Below are positions 1 through 12,228 of a DNA stretch of 64,000 nt, one piece after another. This DNA is from Epiperipatus broadwayi (taxonomy: Eukaryota; Onychophora; Udeonychophora; Euonychophora; Peripatidae), in contig JAQFVV010012666.1 in assembly GCA_028023455.1 (NCBI GenBank), forward strand, positions 709,847 to 773,846. The letters run 5' to 3'. Position 1 is the stretch's first letter. The number at the start of each line of letters is the position of its first letter. The position numbers were made by a program, and so were the translations under genes. The notes beneath the pieces were generated by a model, which was not told the DNA's origin, searched no databases, and saw only the letters and a program-made list of their open reading frames with translations.

Positions 1-67
1 GTAAAGAAGACCTGGTTATTAAAAAGCCTAATCATCCATCAATTTGATAGAGTGATCCGAATTTGCT

Positions 68-268
68 TTACTGGAAGGATGAAATATCCCCTTTTGCAGT
101 TATAATTTTCCTATAAATACATTCTGATAGTATAAAAGCTTGACTTCCAGATTCAATTAAAGCTTCAATTTTTAACTCACCTGGACATTGGTACATAATA
201 GGTGACTCACAGATATTGAATAGCTGTAAGTAGTTTATGTCTATATCTAATGTTTTCAAAAACCTCAT
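68..268 (-). pseudogene. Protease-like fragment of an LTR retrotransposon
   Basis: A 66-residue minus-strand frame contains the segment ALIESGSQAFILSE. This resembles the active-site loop of retroviral-type aspartic proteases (usually A-L-[IL]-D-[ST]-G-S/A) followed by the hydrophobic strand with I-S. Here the catalytic Asp is replaced by Glu, so the protease would be inactive. The family normally cleaves Gag-Pol polyproteins during particle maturation. The frame is open only briefly. Upstream sequence (269-880, read on the minus strand) carries further broken frames. No RT or integrase is visible because the window starts just downstream. It could be a chance resemblance, since only one motif supports it. 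Confidence 0.35.
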
Positions 269-880
269 CTTCCCATTTTATTCATTGAAGCACCCTGAAT
301 AGAGGAACACATAAGCCAAGGCCTCACTAGTTTAACCTGAACTTATTTCTAGCTTCACCTCCTATTTTCTTCAAAATAGTGATAATTGAACTTGTTGATG
401 ACTGACTATCCGGAACTAAAAGCTTACTTCTTACTTTATTCATAATACTATTATTTCTTACTTTAGAACTATTCCAGTTTTTACACCAAAATATTGTTCT
501 CTCCTAATAACTCTATGAAGAATATTGGGTCTAATATCCATTGCAGCAACAGAAATAATCATCTTATCCTTAAGATCTCTATTTCTTCTATTTATATTAC
601 CTTCACCTCACTATTAAGGCATCTAAACGTTTGGTAATGTAATCAATTCTAAAGCTATCAGTTGAAATAAAGATTTGTTCAACATAATGTGGTGGATTAA
701 ATCTAATTAATTAATTAATTTGTCTTTCTGGTAAAGAAAAAAAGTAAGGGTTTTTAATCTGACAGGCTGGCTACAGAAAATTTTTGCATAACCACCTTTA
801 TTAATATTATATTTTTCTTGCATCACCTGATATTTATTACAATAATGTTTGTAATATCCCCAAAACCTATATATAATCAA
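269..880 (-). other. Probable degenerate gag-side remainder of the same LTR relic
   Basis: No intact gene is visible. Minus-strand frames are short and interrupted, with polar, Lys/Asn-rich stretches of the kind seen in decayed gag regions, and they lie directly upstream (in minus orientation) of the protease-like fragment. The assignment rests on position only. The 3' end of the LINE relic borders it at about 885. Confidence 0.25.
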
Positions 881-884
881 ATCA

Positions 885-2650
885 AACATTAACAATCCTC
901 TGCAGGATGAAGGTCTCTCCAAGTTCAATCCATATTTTCCGAACATTTGCTTCTCTTCTCCACATCACCTTTGGACACTTTCTTAGTCCATCCATCCATC
1001 TCTCATGTGGTTTATTTCTGGATCTTTTACAATCTATTGGAATACAGTTTAATAATTCAATTGCCCATCTACTATCATATCTTCTAGAAATATGTTCAGT
1101 CCAACCCCAGTCAATAACACCTGTTTGTTCTCTTACCCATATATTGCCTTTTTGACCTCTTTTTACTACTCCCAACATGCATCTCTCAAAAATACATTGA
1201 GTGGTCTGAAATCTTTGTATTGCTCTTCTATTAAGTGTCAATGTATCAGATCCATAAGTAAGAATTGGTAAAATACATCTCAAAATAGTGCTTTTCAAAC
1301 ACATAGACACATTTCTTTTTTAGTATCAAGTTATTTCTAACAAAAGAACTCCAACCAAGTTTAATTCTATGATTAATTTCATCCATTATGTTTCAATCTG
1401 TATTAACAATCTGACAAAGGTACTTGTAACTGTTATCTTCGTCTAACTCATCATATTCAATCTTCATTTTTATACTTTGAGAAAATCCATTAAACATTAT
1501 TTTAAACTTTTTAACATTTATCTTTAGTCCTATATTATTACATTCATCTGATATTTCCTGCAACACTTCTTGCAGGTCTAAAGCATTATTTGCAAAAACA
1601 ACTACATCAACTGCAAAATATAAATGACTTAAATAATCCCCATTTACTTTTACTTTTTTAGCTTTCCATTTTAATCCACAAAATACTTCTTGCAGCATTA
1701 CTGTAAAAGGTTTTGTAGATATGGAATCACCCTGTCTTAAGACCTTCTCAATGCTGACTTTTCCAGTATCATTATGTAATTTAACTGTTGCTGTTGCATT
1801 TTTATAAATATTCTTAAAAACATGATAATATCCTGGATCATACTCTGATGATCCAATGCTTCAATCATTGAATAAATGTTTATAGTATCAAATGCAATGA
1901 TATAAAAATCCAAAGCATAATTGCAACTAATATTTATTTGTCACTTCTATAATTTCTCTCAATACCTTTATATGATATACTGTACTAAAACCACTTTTTA
2001 AATCCAGCTTGTTCTCTTGGTTGGTGGAAATCCAATGTTCACTGTAGATGAGTTTTAATTATTCTTAGTAAAAAAAATTGTATAAAACTGACAAAACGCT
2101 GATAGGTCTGTAATTTCTAATATCTTCTTTATCACCTTCTTTAAATATTAATATTAATATTGCATTCTTTCAGTCATCTGGTACATCTTTTTCATTTAGA
2201 CATTTGATATATAACTTTGCTAAAAAAATATATTTCTTCACCTGCTTCTTTTAATATATCAATTATAATTCCATCATTACCTGGAACCTTTCTTTTCTTC
2301 ATACATTTATCTGCATGTCTCACATCTTCATCTAAAATTCTGGGCAATTTGGATGATGTAATAGATATAGGTGGTAATTATATTTTATTACTATAGAATT
2401 TTTGATAAAAGTATTCTACACATTTCATGATGTCATCTCTCTTTTTAGTAATAATTCGATCTTCTTTTATTGCAGATATAATGTTGTTTTAAACTCTTGA
2501 GAATTTTATTCTCTTCTACAGCTTTGATTGACAGATCACAGGTCTACTTTCTTATATCATTTTCAACTCTTTTCTGTACCATTTTTCAAAATTCGAGATA
2601 TTCAACCCATTTTAATGTATCATTTTTGTATATCTTCATATTCCTTCTTT
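885..2650 (-). pseudogene. RTE-like LINE relic, reverse transcriptase and C-terminal part
   Basis: Read on the minus strand, this is the RT part of a non-LTR retrotransposon of RTE type. N-terminal RT signatures appear around 2290-2100 (a KVPGNDGI-like block, then NYRPISVL). The catalytic box is near 1590-1620 but reads FAVDVVVFA instead of F/YADD, so one catalytic Asp is lost. Next come LKINVKKFKIMF and YKYLCQIVNTD, and a C-terminal segment (882-1310) ending in LGETFILQRIVNV. The same C-terminal blocks occur in the better-preserved copy at 28091-28819, which supports the assignment. Several stops and frameshifts break it. The 5' end is joined to an inverted piece at about 2650. The intact protein would copy its own RNA at a nicked target. 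Confidence 0.8.
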
Positions 2651-2875
2651 TCTTTTCTGATGAATTTAAATTAGAACTTGCAAATTGGCTTCAGGTACTA
2701 CTAGATTTTGAATATGATTCAGATTTGAGTGAAATCAATATGAAAATAACTGATACACTTTTAAAAACTGCAACAAATATAGGTGATAGAAGAAGGCAGC
2801 GATTGACCAATAAAATGTCCACTGAGACTACAGAATTTATGAAAAACGATAGAGATATGAATTCATTTTGGGTAA
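2650..2875 (+). pseudogene. Inverted 5' segment of the same LINE (linker before the RT)
   Basis: The plus-strand frame here reads as a LINE endonuclease-RT linker: SDEFKLELANWLQVLLDFE, then ITDTLLKTATNIGDRRRQR, ending with TTEFMKNDRDM. The neighbouring minus-strand LINE begins with RRNMKIYKNDTLKW at its own 5' end, which is the sequence expected next in the parent protein. The two pieces are therefore adjacent parts of one element, joined with the upstream part flipped. This is the layout left by twin priming during target-primed reverse transcription. Alternatively two separate insertions met by chance, but the matching breakpoints argue against that. Confidence 0.6.
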
Positions 2876-2879
2876 AACC

Positions 2880-3836
2880 TTGTAATATTTTTTTTAGTAT
2901 ATACTTATATTTCAACAAACTAGCATCTGCAATTGTCAAGGTAAACTCTTGGAAGAAAATTTGTTCGACCTCACACTGTAACATGACTGAGTGTGAGATA
3001 AAGCATGAAAATCAGATTGAAATAGCTTAGTATTCAGAATATGAGGTTTATCAAAATGTATATTTCTTTTAGTTTTACCATCCATTAATTTAAAGTCAAT
3101 ATAAAAGACATAGATAAAATGGGAGGTTTCCATATTTGTTGTGTCCATTCTGCTTCATCAACCCTATTTAAACCAGTGGGTCTCTTTAATATTTAAATTG
3201 ACTCTCTCATGGTTCTCAAATCATATCTCTCCAAATCCGAAAGCATTTTGCATTGTCAAAGTTAGGTGTATGACCAATTTCTAAAAAAATGGGAAGTAAA
3301 AACTTGTGTTAATTCTGACATTTATTTGTCTATTTGACTACCTACATAGCTTCATGAGAATTGCAAACATGGAATTTCATAAACTCCTCAGGTTTGTCAA
3401 AAATATTCTGTCTTTAGGTTTATGTAAAAAATCACCAACTTTCTTGCCAGTAGAAATGTAGTCTTTATATTAAAACAAGATAATCTTCTACTGATTTTAT
3501 CAGTAACCCTTTTAATATAAGGTAAAATCATTCTATTAAGAGATGAACTGTCAATTCTATCCTTTTTTCCTTTTTGTATTGATGCTATGTAAAGCCTTAC
3601 ATATAATGTTTTTATTATAATCATTAGAAAATAGAATATATTTTGAAAGTTTTATTTCTTGAGTAAGATGTTCTTTATCAGATAAATTATAATCTCTAAT
3701 CAAAAAAAAATTTGAGACAAAAAAATTGAGTGGGATGACGATGAGAATTAAAATTAAGATATCTGACTGTATGGGTGCAATTTCTGTAAACAGATATTGA
3801 TAATCTATCATCACATTTTCTTGTAATTAAAACATT
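2880..3836 (-). pseudogene. Penelope-like element relic: RT tail plus GIY-YIG endonuclease
   Basis: On the minus strand, 3836 down to about 3640 encodes the characteristic end of a Penelope-like RT (LSISVYRNCTHTVRYLNFNS). This is followed by a linker with ILPYIKRVTDKISRRL and a degraded GIY-YIG endonuclease region (about 3420-3150) with the order Y-E-I-P-C, Y-V-G, RYDLRTMRESI and GLNRVDEA. Penelope-like elements join an RT to a GIY-YIG nuclease that nicks the target. Stops and frameshifts interrupt every block. The 3' part (2936-3148) ends in a segment shared with the plus-strand copy, including RNIHFDKPHILNTKLFQ. It lies head to head with that copy, with the turning point near 3837. Confidence 0.75.
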
Positions 3837-3837
3837 A

Positions 3838-4760
3838 CAAAAAATATTCTACTTTATATTGATTATAATAAAAACATCATATGCAAGGGTTTACACAGCA
3901 TCGATACAAAAAGAAAAAAAAGGATAGAATTGACAATTCAACTTTTAATAGAGTAATTTTGCCTTATATTAAAGGAGTTACTGATAAAGTCAGTTGATGA
4001 CTATCTTGTCTTAATATAAATAATCCATTTTTTTCTATTGGGATAAAAATTGGTGATTTTTACTTAATCCTAAAGACAGAATATTTTTGGAACACCAATG
4101 TGTTTATGAAATTCCATGTTTTCAGTGCTCAAGAATCTATGTAGGTCAGTCTTATAAACATAATAAATATCAGAATTAATGAATATCAAAAAGTTTTAAT
4201 CAAAAAAATAACACTGCAGTTTTTACTTCTCATTTTTATTAAAAATTAGTCACAAACCAACTTTGCCAATGCAAAAATACTTGCTAATTTGGAAAGATAT
4301 GATTTCAGAACCATGAGAGAGTCAATTGAAATATTAAAGGACCTAATGGTTTAAATAGGGCTGATGAAGCACAACATATTCCAGCCATATGGAAACCTCT
4401 TATTTTCTCTATGTCTTCTTATATTGAGTTTAAATTAATGGGTGGTAAAAATAAAAGAAATATACATTTCGACAAACCTCACATTCTGAATACTAAACTA
4501 TTTCAAGCTGATTCTCATGCTTCATCTCCACTGAATCACGTTACAGCTAGAGATCGAACACATTTCTTTTTCAAGAGTTTACCTTTAACAATAGTGGATG
4601 CTAGTTCATCAAAATATCGGTCTATAATAGAAAATAATACATATTTTTACCCAAAAAATAATTTATCTACTTCATACAATCATGAAAACATCATATATAT
4701 TGTAATCATATACATATGCCATTACATTATTTTAATACTTAAAATAAAAACAAGATTGTA
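3838..4760 (+). pseudogene. Penelope-like element relic, plus-strand copy (GIY-YIG endonuclease)
   Basis: This is the inverted partner of 2880-3836. It starts after the RT tail, so the upstream RT block is missing. The endonuclease reads VYEIPCFQCSRIYVGQSY at about 4100-4160, a clear GIY-YIG N-terminus with the zinc-like C-x2-C pair. RYDFRTMRESIEIL and GLNRADEA follow near 4300-4370. The 3' frame 4411-4761 contains RNIHFDKPHILNTKLFQ, shared with the minus copy. Several stops disrupt the nuclease. Related copies joined head to head are a known habit of Penelope-like elements. Identity is inferred from motif order, without a search. Confidence 0.75.
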
Positions 4761-5570
4761 AATAAAAATTCATTTTATTAAAAACTAAAAGCCAAAATTA
4801 AGAGTTGTGTTTAATGTATATACATCGCACAGATGGAAAACTTAAAAAACTCTTTTAAAAATAAAAGTATTTGAAAGTATTTTTTGTAAAAAAAGTAAAG
4901 ATTGATATTTTTTAAAATAGATTTATAGTTTAAGATCTCAGTCTTCATGATAAACATTGTTCTTCAATTTCATCTTGATTGTTCTTTTATTTCTTCATTC
5001 TCATTCGACCTTAATTCATTATCATAATTTATTATTCATTCATTAACTTCTATTCTATTATCATTTTAATCTTTCATTAACTCTTATTTTATCATTATCT
5101 TAATAATTCACTATTCACATACATCTTTGTTCTTTTCTCTTCATTCTCAGACTCATTTCATTTTATTATTTAATTATTACTTATGTGCATCATCCATTTA
5201 GTCATCTACATTATAATTTACTTATTACTTAATTTATCATTTTAATTTCGGATTCATTCCGTCGATCTAATTATTATTTATTTATTGGTTTGACAAATAT
5301 TACAGTTATATCATAACCTTTTTTTTTTTTTGGGGGGGGGGTAAAGCTAGTTTGACCAGAAGTTATTATCTTCATTAATCACCTTGTAATTTTCTTTACA
5401 TTTATAGTTTTATGCTAGCTTAGTTCAACTAAGAAATCATCCCATTAGTTTAACATTTCTTTTTATGCTTATATTTTTAGTGATTAAGATAGTGAAAGTT
5501 ACAAAGGCGGATTTGGTGGCTAAAATGTAAAGCTCCATTAGTTACAATTGCTGGTCATTCTAAGAGAAGG
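4761..5570. other. Anonymous AT-rich DNA
   Basis: No gene is visible. The stretch holds CATT/TTATT-rich simple sequence (about 4980-5290) and a T13G10 homopolymer junction at 5319-5341. It ends with GGTTACA next to (AT)n at 5576, which resembles the 3' terminus of an LTR, but I cannot find the matching start. Confidence 0.5.
5319..5341 (+). repeat. T13G10 homopolymer junction
   Basis: Thirteen T are followed directly by ten G. The block is conspicuous in a G-poor region and is also a likely place for sequencing length errors. Confidence 0.8.
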
Positions 5571-5575
5571 TTACA

Positions 5576-5593
5576 ATATATATATATATATAT
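5576..5593. repeat. (AT)n tract at the 5' edge of the gypsy element
   Basis: Alternating AT runs from GGTTACA (5569-5575) to the TG that starts the long LTR at 5594. The corresponding position in the second LTR copy (15763) has no such tract, so the tract is flanking target DNA and not part of the LTR. Confidence 0.7.
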
Positions 5594-6363
5594 TGATGTT
5601 AAAAATATAGTACATATTTCTGATTCACCTAGTGCCAATGTTATCAGCACTAGTCTGGGTTTGAACCTAATCCTTATTAACTGACACCGATCTCATATCC
5701 AGTGGTAGTATATTTATAATTATTGTAATCTTTTGATTATTTTGTATTTTATGATTAACTAACACTTTTATAAGTTTATTTATTTATAATATTTGTAAAA
5801 ATATATATTGTGTTTATTTTATTAAAATGAATTGAATCCTAGATATCTATAAAATGTTACAAATATTTCAAATTCTTTATTAAAGTTTATTTTCTTCAAT
5901 AATTCAGTTGGTAACATTTTATATTTATCTTTTAATCAATGTGCATTTGAGAATCAATTACTTAAACAATGTAAGATTTGTATGAAATGTTTTGTAAATT
6001 TCTACTTAAGTTTAGGTCAAATATAAGTTTGAAAGTCATTGTACCAAATTCCTAAATTTTTTCTGAATAAAAGTTGCATTTTTGTTAATCTAAACCTTAA
6101 TTAAACAGGCTTGTTAATACAATGACTGATAAACTTATAATGCTTCTTGTTGTTGTTGTTTTTTAATTAGCAAATCAACCCTTGAGGCATGTTCATGCAG
6201 AGTTATAGATTTCCCCTCCAAAGTAGGCACCAACCTCACAGAACTGCTTAAAGAAATTACATTGGTGGAGGTCAGTGTAGATTCAATCCTATAGTTAAAG
6301 ATCAGAACACATAAATAGTGAAAATTTGATAAGGATTATTATTATTGAGTTTACTGAAGAGAA

Positions 6364-6402
<39 letters not shown>

Positions 6403-9400
6403 TGCCTAAAGAAATGACGGGGTGAGTCGTTTGCTTCTCAGAGGTCTGTTCCACCAGCCCATCCATGCATTTCCAGTGCTTTAAACATCTAGCCAGAGAC
6501 TGTCTGTGTCGAGGAAGCCTGAAATGATCTGACTGTATTAACTGATTGATTCTGAGGTAACGTCCAATTCGCAGCAAGCCATTGATTCCATTTTACTTGT
6601 TTTCCAAATAAATACAAATTTATATTTTATATATCTGTGTAATGTTTATACGGCTTGGTTTAAAATGCGTTTTTTAATTTTATTAAATTTAAAATATCAT
6701 TTCTTATAAAATCTTACATTATTTTGATGCGGCAAATTAAATTAATTTTGTTGGTTTATTTAGAATATTTGATTTACTGAAATTTCCAAGTAGGAAATTC
6801 AATGAGCTATTAACTTTAAATTCTCTCCCTCTTAATTTTCCAGTCAAAATCATTACAGGACACTTACTTCCTGTAAATTAATTAATAGAAAAGCTTGTTT
6901 AATTTTGTACATTTTATATTATAAATTCATTTTAAATTTATTTATGATTGAAATCATTTTAAAAATCGTATTATTACCTCCAATTTAAAATTCCTCTCGT
7001 AATTAAATCGATTAGCTAAACCTATTACAATTTCTGTAAAACGTTTATCTTGAAAGAAAATCATTGACAGCACATTTATCATAGAATTTTATCAGTATAT
7101 ATTTCATACACATATTTTATTTGTCAGAAAATATTAAAATTAATATGTTTAAAATTCACCAGAAGTGAATTTGATACCCAGTTTGTTTATGTTAATTAAA
7201 AGACTGATTTATTTTGCAATCTTCAACGATGAGCTATTTAATAACTTATTGATAAATGAAATATTTGGAAGTGTGGAAAGCAATTTTTTATTTTAGTTTT
7301 AATTCTTGCTGTCCTTTTGTATTGTAAATTATGATCCATTTAGTAAAGGCCTAAGGTTTCTAAACCCTTCCATTATTGCAGGGAGATAGTTTAATTAGAA
7401 ATTAAGTTATTAATTTTGTTAGTGATACATTATCTAATATATATGTCGAAGGCATTATGTATTTATAGCTACAACCATTCATTTATTATTTTGATTTGCT
7501 ACTTACTCCTCAGGACCATTGGAAATTTAACTATGACCAGTCCAATCTTTCACACTCCCTCAAAATAGACAGAGTTCATACCAAGGGATCCATTTTCGGG
7601 CATTGCCATTTAAAATGTGTATGGAAGTCCAGCACGTCAAAAATATTTTTTTATTATTCAGAGACATGCTTTGGCTAGAGGGCCAACATTTTTCTTATCT
7701 ACCTGTACTTATCAGGAATTTTCTTTAGCAAAGCCACTCAAAGTTTCATAACAGACCTCATTTATTTTTGTTGTAATCTATAATAGCATATTGCCTTCTT
7801 CATCATTTTATATCTTTATTTAGCAAACCTGAAATGCCCTCTGCCATGATGGCACATCATTCACAAACAAGTTTCATAATTAATTAAATCTGACTTTATA
7901 ATTGTCAATTATTTATTTAAGAACTATTTTGCTTCCCACACTCATTATATACAAATGATTTTAGATGTAATAGTATTTTAAATGCATATCTTTCATATCT
8001 TGTAATATATATAAAACAGATTTGTAATCGTTCAAAGAGGGTTAAAACTTTTTATTGCTGATTGGTTTTTGGCCAACCAATTAACAAACTTTTACATTGT
8101 TTGTCAAAGCCACATTAAAACGAATTAAATAAAATAACCAAGTTGTATAAACAAAGACTTAACTTATTTTGTACTAAATTCTTTAATAAATTCCTATAAT
8201 ATTGTCATTTAAATAAGCTTAGTTTGTCATCACTCCCAATCTCTAAGATTAATTACTGTATTTGTTTATAATATTTATTTGATGTAAATTCACTTCTTTA
8301 TAATGCTGCCATAAAGAATTATAATTATTATGGTTCAAACCATTAGTAATCGATCGGATCATATCTGTACTGTTCTGCAATCGTCAGAATCCATTAAATC
8401 ATTGATTTTTCATATAAACCCATTATTGTTTTGAGTCTCTATGTGAACCATGACCTCCAGCTTGGACAGAATAAAAGCAAGCACTGCTAGTGTCATCACA
8501 AACGTTATCCATTAGCCAGAGAGGCAATAGTTTAGGCAAATAGGTTAGGATTCATCCTTGTCCTGACATATGTATCTTGTGCATGGTTGGATTCAAGGTA
8601 CTTTTGCTTGGATTGTTGGTCTTGTTGAATGAATACACGATTTTGACTGTCACAGAGGCTGCATTTTTTTTTCTGAATCTGGACGCCCAATTGTGGAGCC
8701 TGTTAATTATTCCCACACCCTGAATAATTCATTAGCTATATGTGTATAATTTGCTATTTATAATTTAATATATACATAATTTTCCAGAATATAAAATGAT
8801 TTAGTTTTATCATATTGATTTTATAAAATCAAATACTGTTTTGTTAATAAATTAAAGAGGAATACCATGTTTTCCATCCGTAGTCTGTAATTTTTTTTTT
8901 TGATAAACAGATTAATTAAAAGGAAAAACTCATATGGTTAAATAGATTGTATAAAACATGAAAGTAATTTGAACTATTATATTAATGTATATGTAAGTTT
9001 TTTTTTTTTTACTTCCAGAGTTTTGTTATGTAGAAATTTCTTTTTTTTCCTACTTTTCTCCCATGTTTGATAAGAACGGAAATATTTGTATAGAAATTGT
9101 TTTTTCTTGTTAATTGAGTATATAATGTTGTGATTATTTTAAAGCAAAGTGTAAAGAATTTGACACATGTATGAATTTTTTTTTCAACTTTTACTCCAAA
9201 GTTTTTTTTTTCTTTTGTACAATAGTGTATAGTATTATGTAATGTATATAGATGTATGTGTGTGTAAAATCTATGTACTTGTATATGAAGCGCTGTGTAT
9301 ATATGTACATGGGTGTGTATGTGCAATGTGTAAGAACAGATGTGTTTGAAAATTTTATATGTATTGCACTACTATATATTTTCTTGGGAACACATATGTG

Positions 9401-10170
9401 TGGAAAAGTTGTATTGGATCTCAAGCATAAAAGCTTGAAAATCTTTTTCCCAATATATAGATGTACATTATTTTTTTTCTGGATTTGACAGTTGAACAAA
9501 TATTCAAATTCCCAAATAATATTTCATATATACAGTTTTATATATTCGGGCCAATATATTTAAAAGTTTGTTTAGTTCACTTGAGTTTGAATTTATAGTG
9601 ACATGTTATAATTTATGTATGTGCTCTTAAGTTTAACAGCTTTCTCTTAATGTTAGATTTATACCAAACTCAAACTATGTAAGATAATCATAAATTAAGG
9701 TCAAAGTGATGTAAAGTTTTTTTCATGAGTGTCAAAAAAACCAAAGACTGTGTTTTACAACCATAAAATATTGTATGAAAAGTTTTTTTTTTTTTTTTTT
9801 AAATGCAAAGATTATAACTATAAGTGTAAAAGTTTTGCTAGCTGTGGTGCCTGGTTTTTCAAGCATATGTATATATTTTGGCAAAGTTTTGAAACCCATG
9901 CATTACAACCATATTTATAATTTTTTTTGTGTGTGTATCTGGTTTGCATGCACACATGAATTTGTTTTCTGTTTTCATGTGTTTAAAAAAATGTTAAAGC
10001 CCATGTACTACATTCATAAGCCTTATGTGTAAAAGGTGGTAACAAGATGTATTTCATGTAAATTCATATGGGCATACTGTGTTAACAATTGATAATATAT
10101 ATATTTGTTCTTTTTTATTATTGTTATATAGTAGAGCTATCTGTAAGTATTATATTAGTGCTGACCTTGA
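5594..10170 (+). mobile_element. Long 5' LTR of a Ty3/gypsy-type element
   Basis: This region is repeated in the same orientation from 15763, with mostly scattered substitutions and small indels, on the two sides of one gag-pol relic. It is therefore read as the 5' LTR. The start is set where similarity begins: TGATGTTAAAA here, TGAAGCTGGAA in the other copy. The 3' edge is uncertain because the second copy continues into gag as well. I place it near 10170, ahead of a TGGCACCC string that could be a primer binding site. At about 4.6 kb this would be a very long LTR for the family. It holds (AT)n at 6367-6401 and many T-rich runs, and no convincing gene. Confidence 0.65.
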
Positions 10171-10174
10171 TAAC

Positions 10175-10192
10175 TGGCACCCTGGTGTAGGG
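10175..10192 (+). promoter_or_regulatory. Possible tRNA primer binding site
   Basis: TGGCACCCTGGTGTAGGG begins with TGG, as expected for a site complementary to a tRNA CCA end. The other copy at 20650 reads TGGTGCACTGGTGTGGGG. The preceding bases do not end in CA, so the LTR border is not confirmed and the tRNA is not identified. Confidence 0.25.
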
Positions 10193-10799
10193 AAGAGAGT
10201 ACCTATTACCATTATAAATTCATTATCAAGTTCAAAAATAAATAAATAAATAAATAACCGTCGTAATTCTAGGCAACAAAAAATTTTTTTTTTATATATA
10301 AGAGATTTGGAGAGTGAAGAATTTTATAACTGGTGTAATATGTAATAAAATTGTAAGCAATGTAATATTCATAACAACAAGATTATGTATTAAATTTTGA
10401 AAATAATGATTTTTTTAAGTCCATTTCAGAGGCATGAAATGACCAAGAGTGACCAGCTAGAATAAAAAAAAACAAAAAACAAATCAGTCATTCTCATGAT
10501 AAAGTAAATTGTTTTTTGTTGAAGTTGAAACAATTATTTAATTGTCCAGCTTAAAACAGACAGAAACTTAGTATGGCAGGTCAGAAAAGACACAGTCAGT
10601 AAAGCATGATGAGAAGAGGGGACAGAGTAAGCAAAGCAAACATTCGAATTTGTAATTATATAAATTCCAAGATACAAAATACGTTTACATTCTAGTTGTT
10701 CAAGATTGTCTTAAAGTTTCAGTTAGCCATAGTTCCAGTAAAATAACTTTGAATTCTAAGATCAGCATTATTACTGTTGTCAAACTTTTCAAAATTCAA

Positions 10800-12194
10800 A
10801 TGGATAACAGCATAGAAGAAAAAGAAAGTGAAGATGGTGATGCCAGTATCCCAGTGAAAGAAGAAAACATGGAGGAACAAATTTCAGAAGTCACTGTAAA
10901 GGATCCCTTTACACTCGTACATGACATGAAACCAGCCCAAGTATTTCCAGGCAAAGATGAAAATGTGATTGCCATGCTCCAGAGTATGATGAGGATGATC
11001 CAAATTAATAAGGAGTCAACTCAAAGGACTCATGAATGAGTTATACAAGAAATGAAAGAACTATCCCAAAGGACAGAGATAAATATGAAAGAAAGAGAAA
11101 TGCAAGCTGTAAAAAATATCAAAGAGCTTCAAGAGGGGTGTGAACAAACCAAAACAAGTGTGGAAAAGTGTGAAACTGCAATTAACAAATTACTAGAGTA
11201 ACAAGTCAGAATCAAAATCGATTTGCGGAAAATCCACGAGGGAATAGAATGGCAAGCCCGACACTAATAGGAAACTCAAAACCTAGAAAGTGAAAGAAAG
11301 ATGTCTGGCCCAGATCTGGGAAAACTCAACCCGTTCCTTGACCTAAAAAGGATCTGGAACAAACACCATCACAATACCTCAAGGATCAAAACTGGAAAAC
11401 CCCAACTGGCTCCACAAAGATTTTGGTCCCAATAGATGCATGGATAAATAATGATCACCCAACTAGCACACCGATATATCCCTGGACAGGGATTGATCCT
11501 GGAATTTCAGTGAAATCTGGCCAAATTCATCCAGGTCAAGGTATTCCGAGGAGATCCAGGTGAAAATCCTCAGGCCCACCTGGATAGTTTAAAAGAACTC
11601 TTCTTTTTCTACCAGCCAAGTGAGGTAGATCAACTTGCTATTGCTAATCATTATCTACAGGGTCCAGCAAAGAATTGGTAGGGGTCAATGCATGAAAAAC
11701 CCAAAACATTTCATGAATACCAAGCAGCATTGTTGACTAGCTACTGGAGCGAGAAGCATCAAGATCAGATTCTTCAGCAAATCTCACAAGAACAATATTG
11801 AGGGAGGGAAACAACCACTCAGTTTTTCCTCCGTCAAGAAGCACAATTCAGATCTTTCACCACATTCCCATTTTCTGAAGCTCATATCATCCGGACTGTG
11901 CAATCCAACATGCCTCAGGCAGTTCACCGAGCAATGGTGATAAGCAGGATTACAAATGTAGATGAAATGGCACACTTGCTGACTACCATGGATCTTGGAA
12001 ATTTTTACACAGAACCCCAAGAAAAAGTGAAGAAAGGGGAGCCCCTGTTGACTCAATCCATAGCAACACAGAGATGGAATAGTAAACCTCGGGTGAGCTA
12101 TGACCAAAGCCAAACCATGCTGAAAAGAAGATACCAGGATCAATTGGAAAACTTTCAGGGACCTCATCCCAACAAAAGATTCAGGAACATATAG
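10800..12194 (+). pseudogene. gag of the gypsy-type element (broken)
   Basis: The ATG at 10800 (MDNSIEEKESED...) starts an acidic, then coiled-coil-like N-terminal part with heptad-rich Glu/Lys sequence, stopped by TGA at 11037-11039. The frame continues beyond with [14 protein letters not shown]. From about 11560 a capsid-type region follows (HLDSLKELFFFYQP, then LQGPAKNW, ALLTSYW, FLRQEAQFRSF), matching the general pattern of retrotransposon gag capsids, and it runs to 12194. Further stops interrupt it (for example TAG after AKNW). I see no CCHC zinc knuckle. The intact product would form the particle that packages element RNA. The N-terminal part is duplicated at 21276. Confidence 0.75.
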
Positions 12195-12228
12195 GGGTCA
12201 CAAGAAAACCTCATCTCCACTATCATCA

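Noticed and set aside
7496-7678. Frame shared by both long LTRs (also 17689-17970)
   Set aside because: Indels between copies happen to total a multiple of three, but the composition is ordinary, no domain is visible and it sits inside an LTR.
9252-9499. Tyr/Val/Cys-rich frames on both strands (also 19428-19707)
   Set aside because: Driven by TGTATATGTG-type low-complexity sequence.
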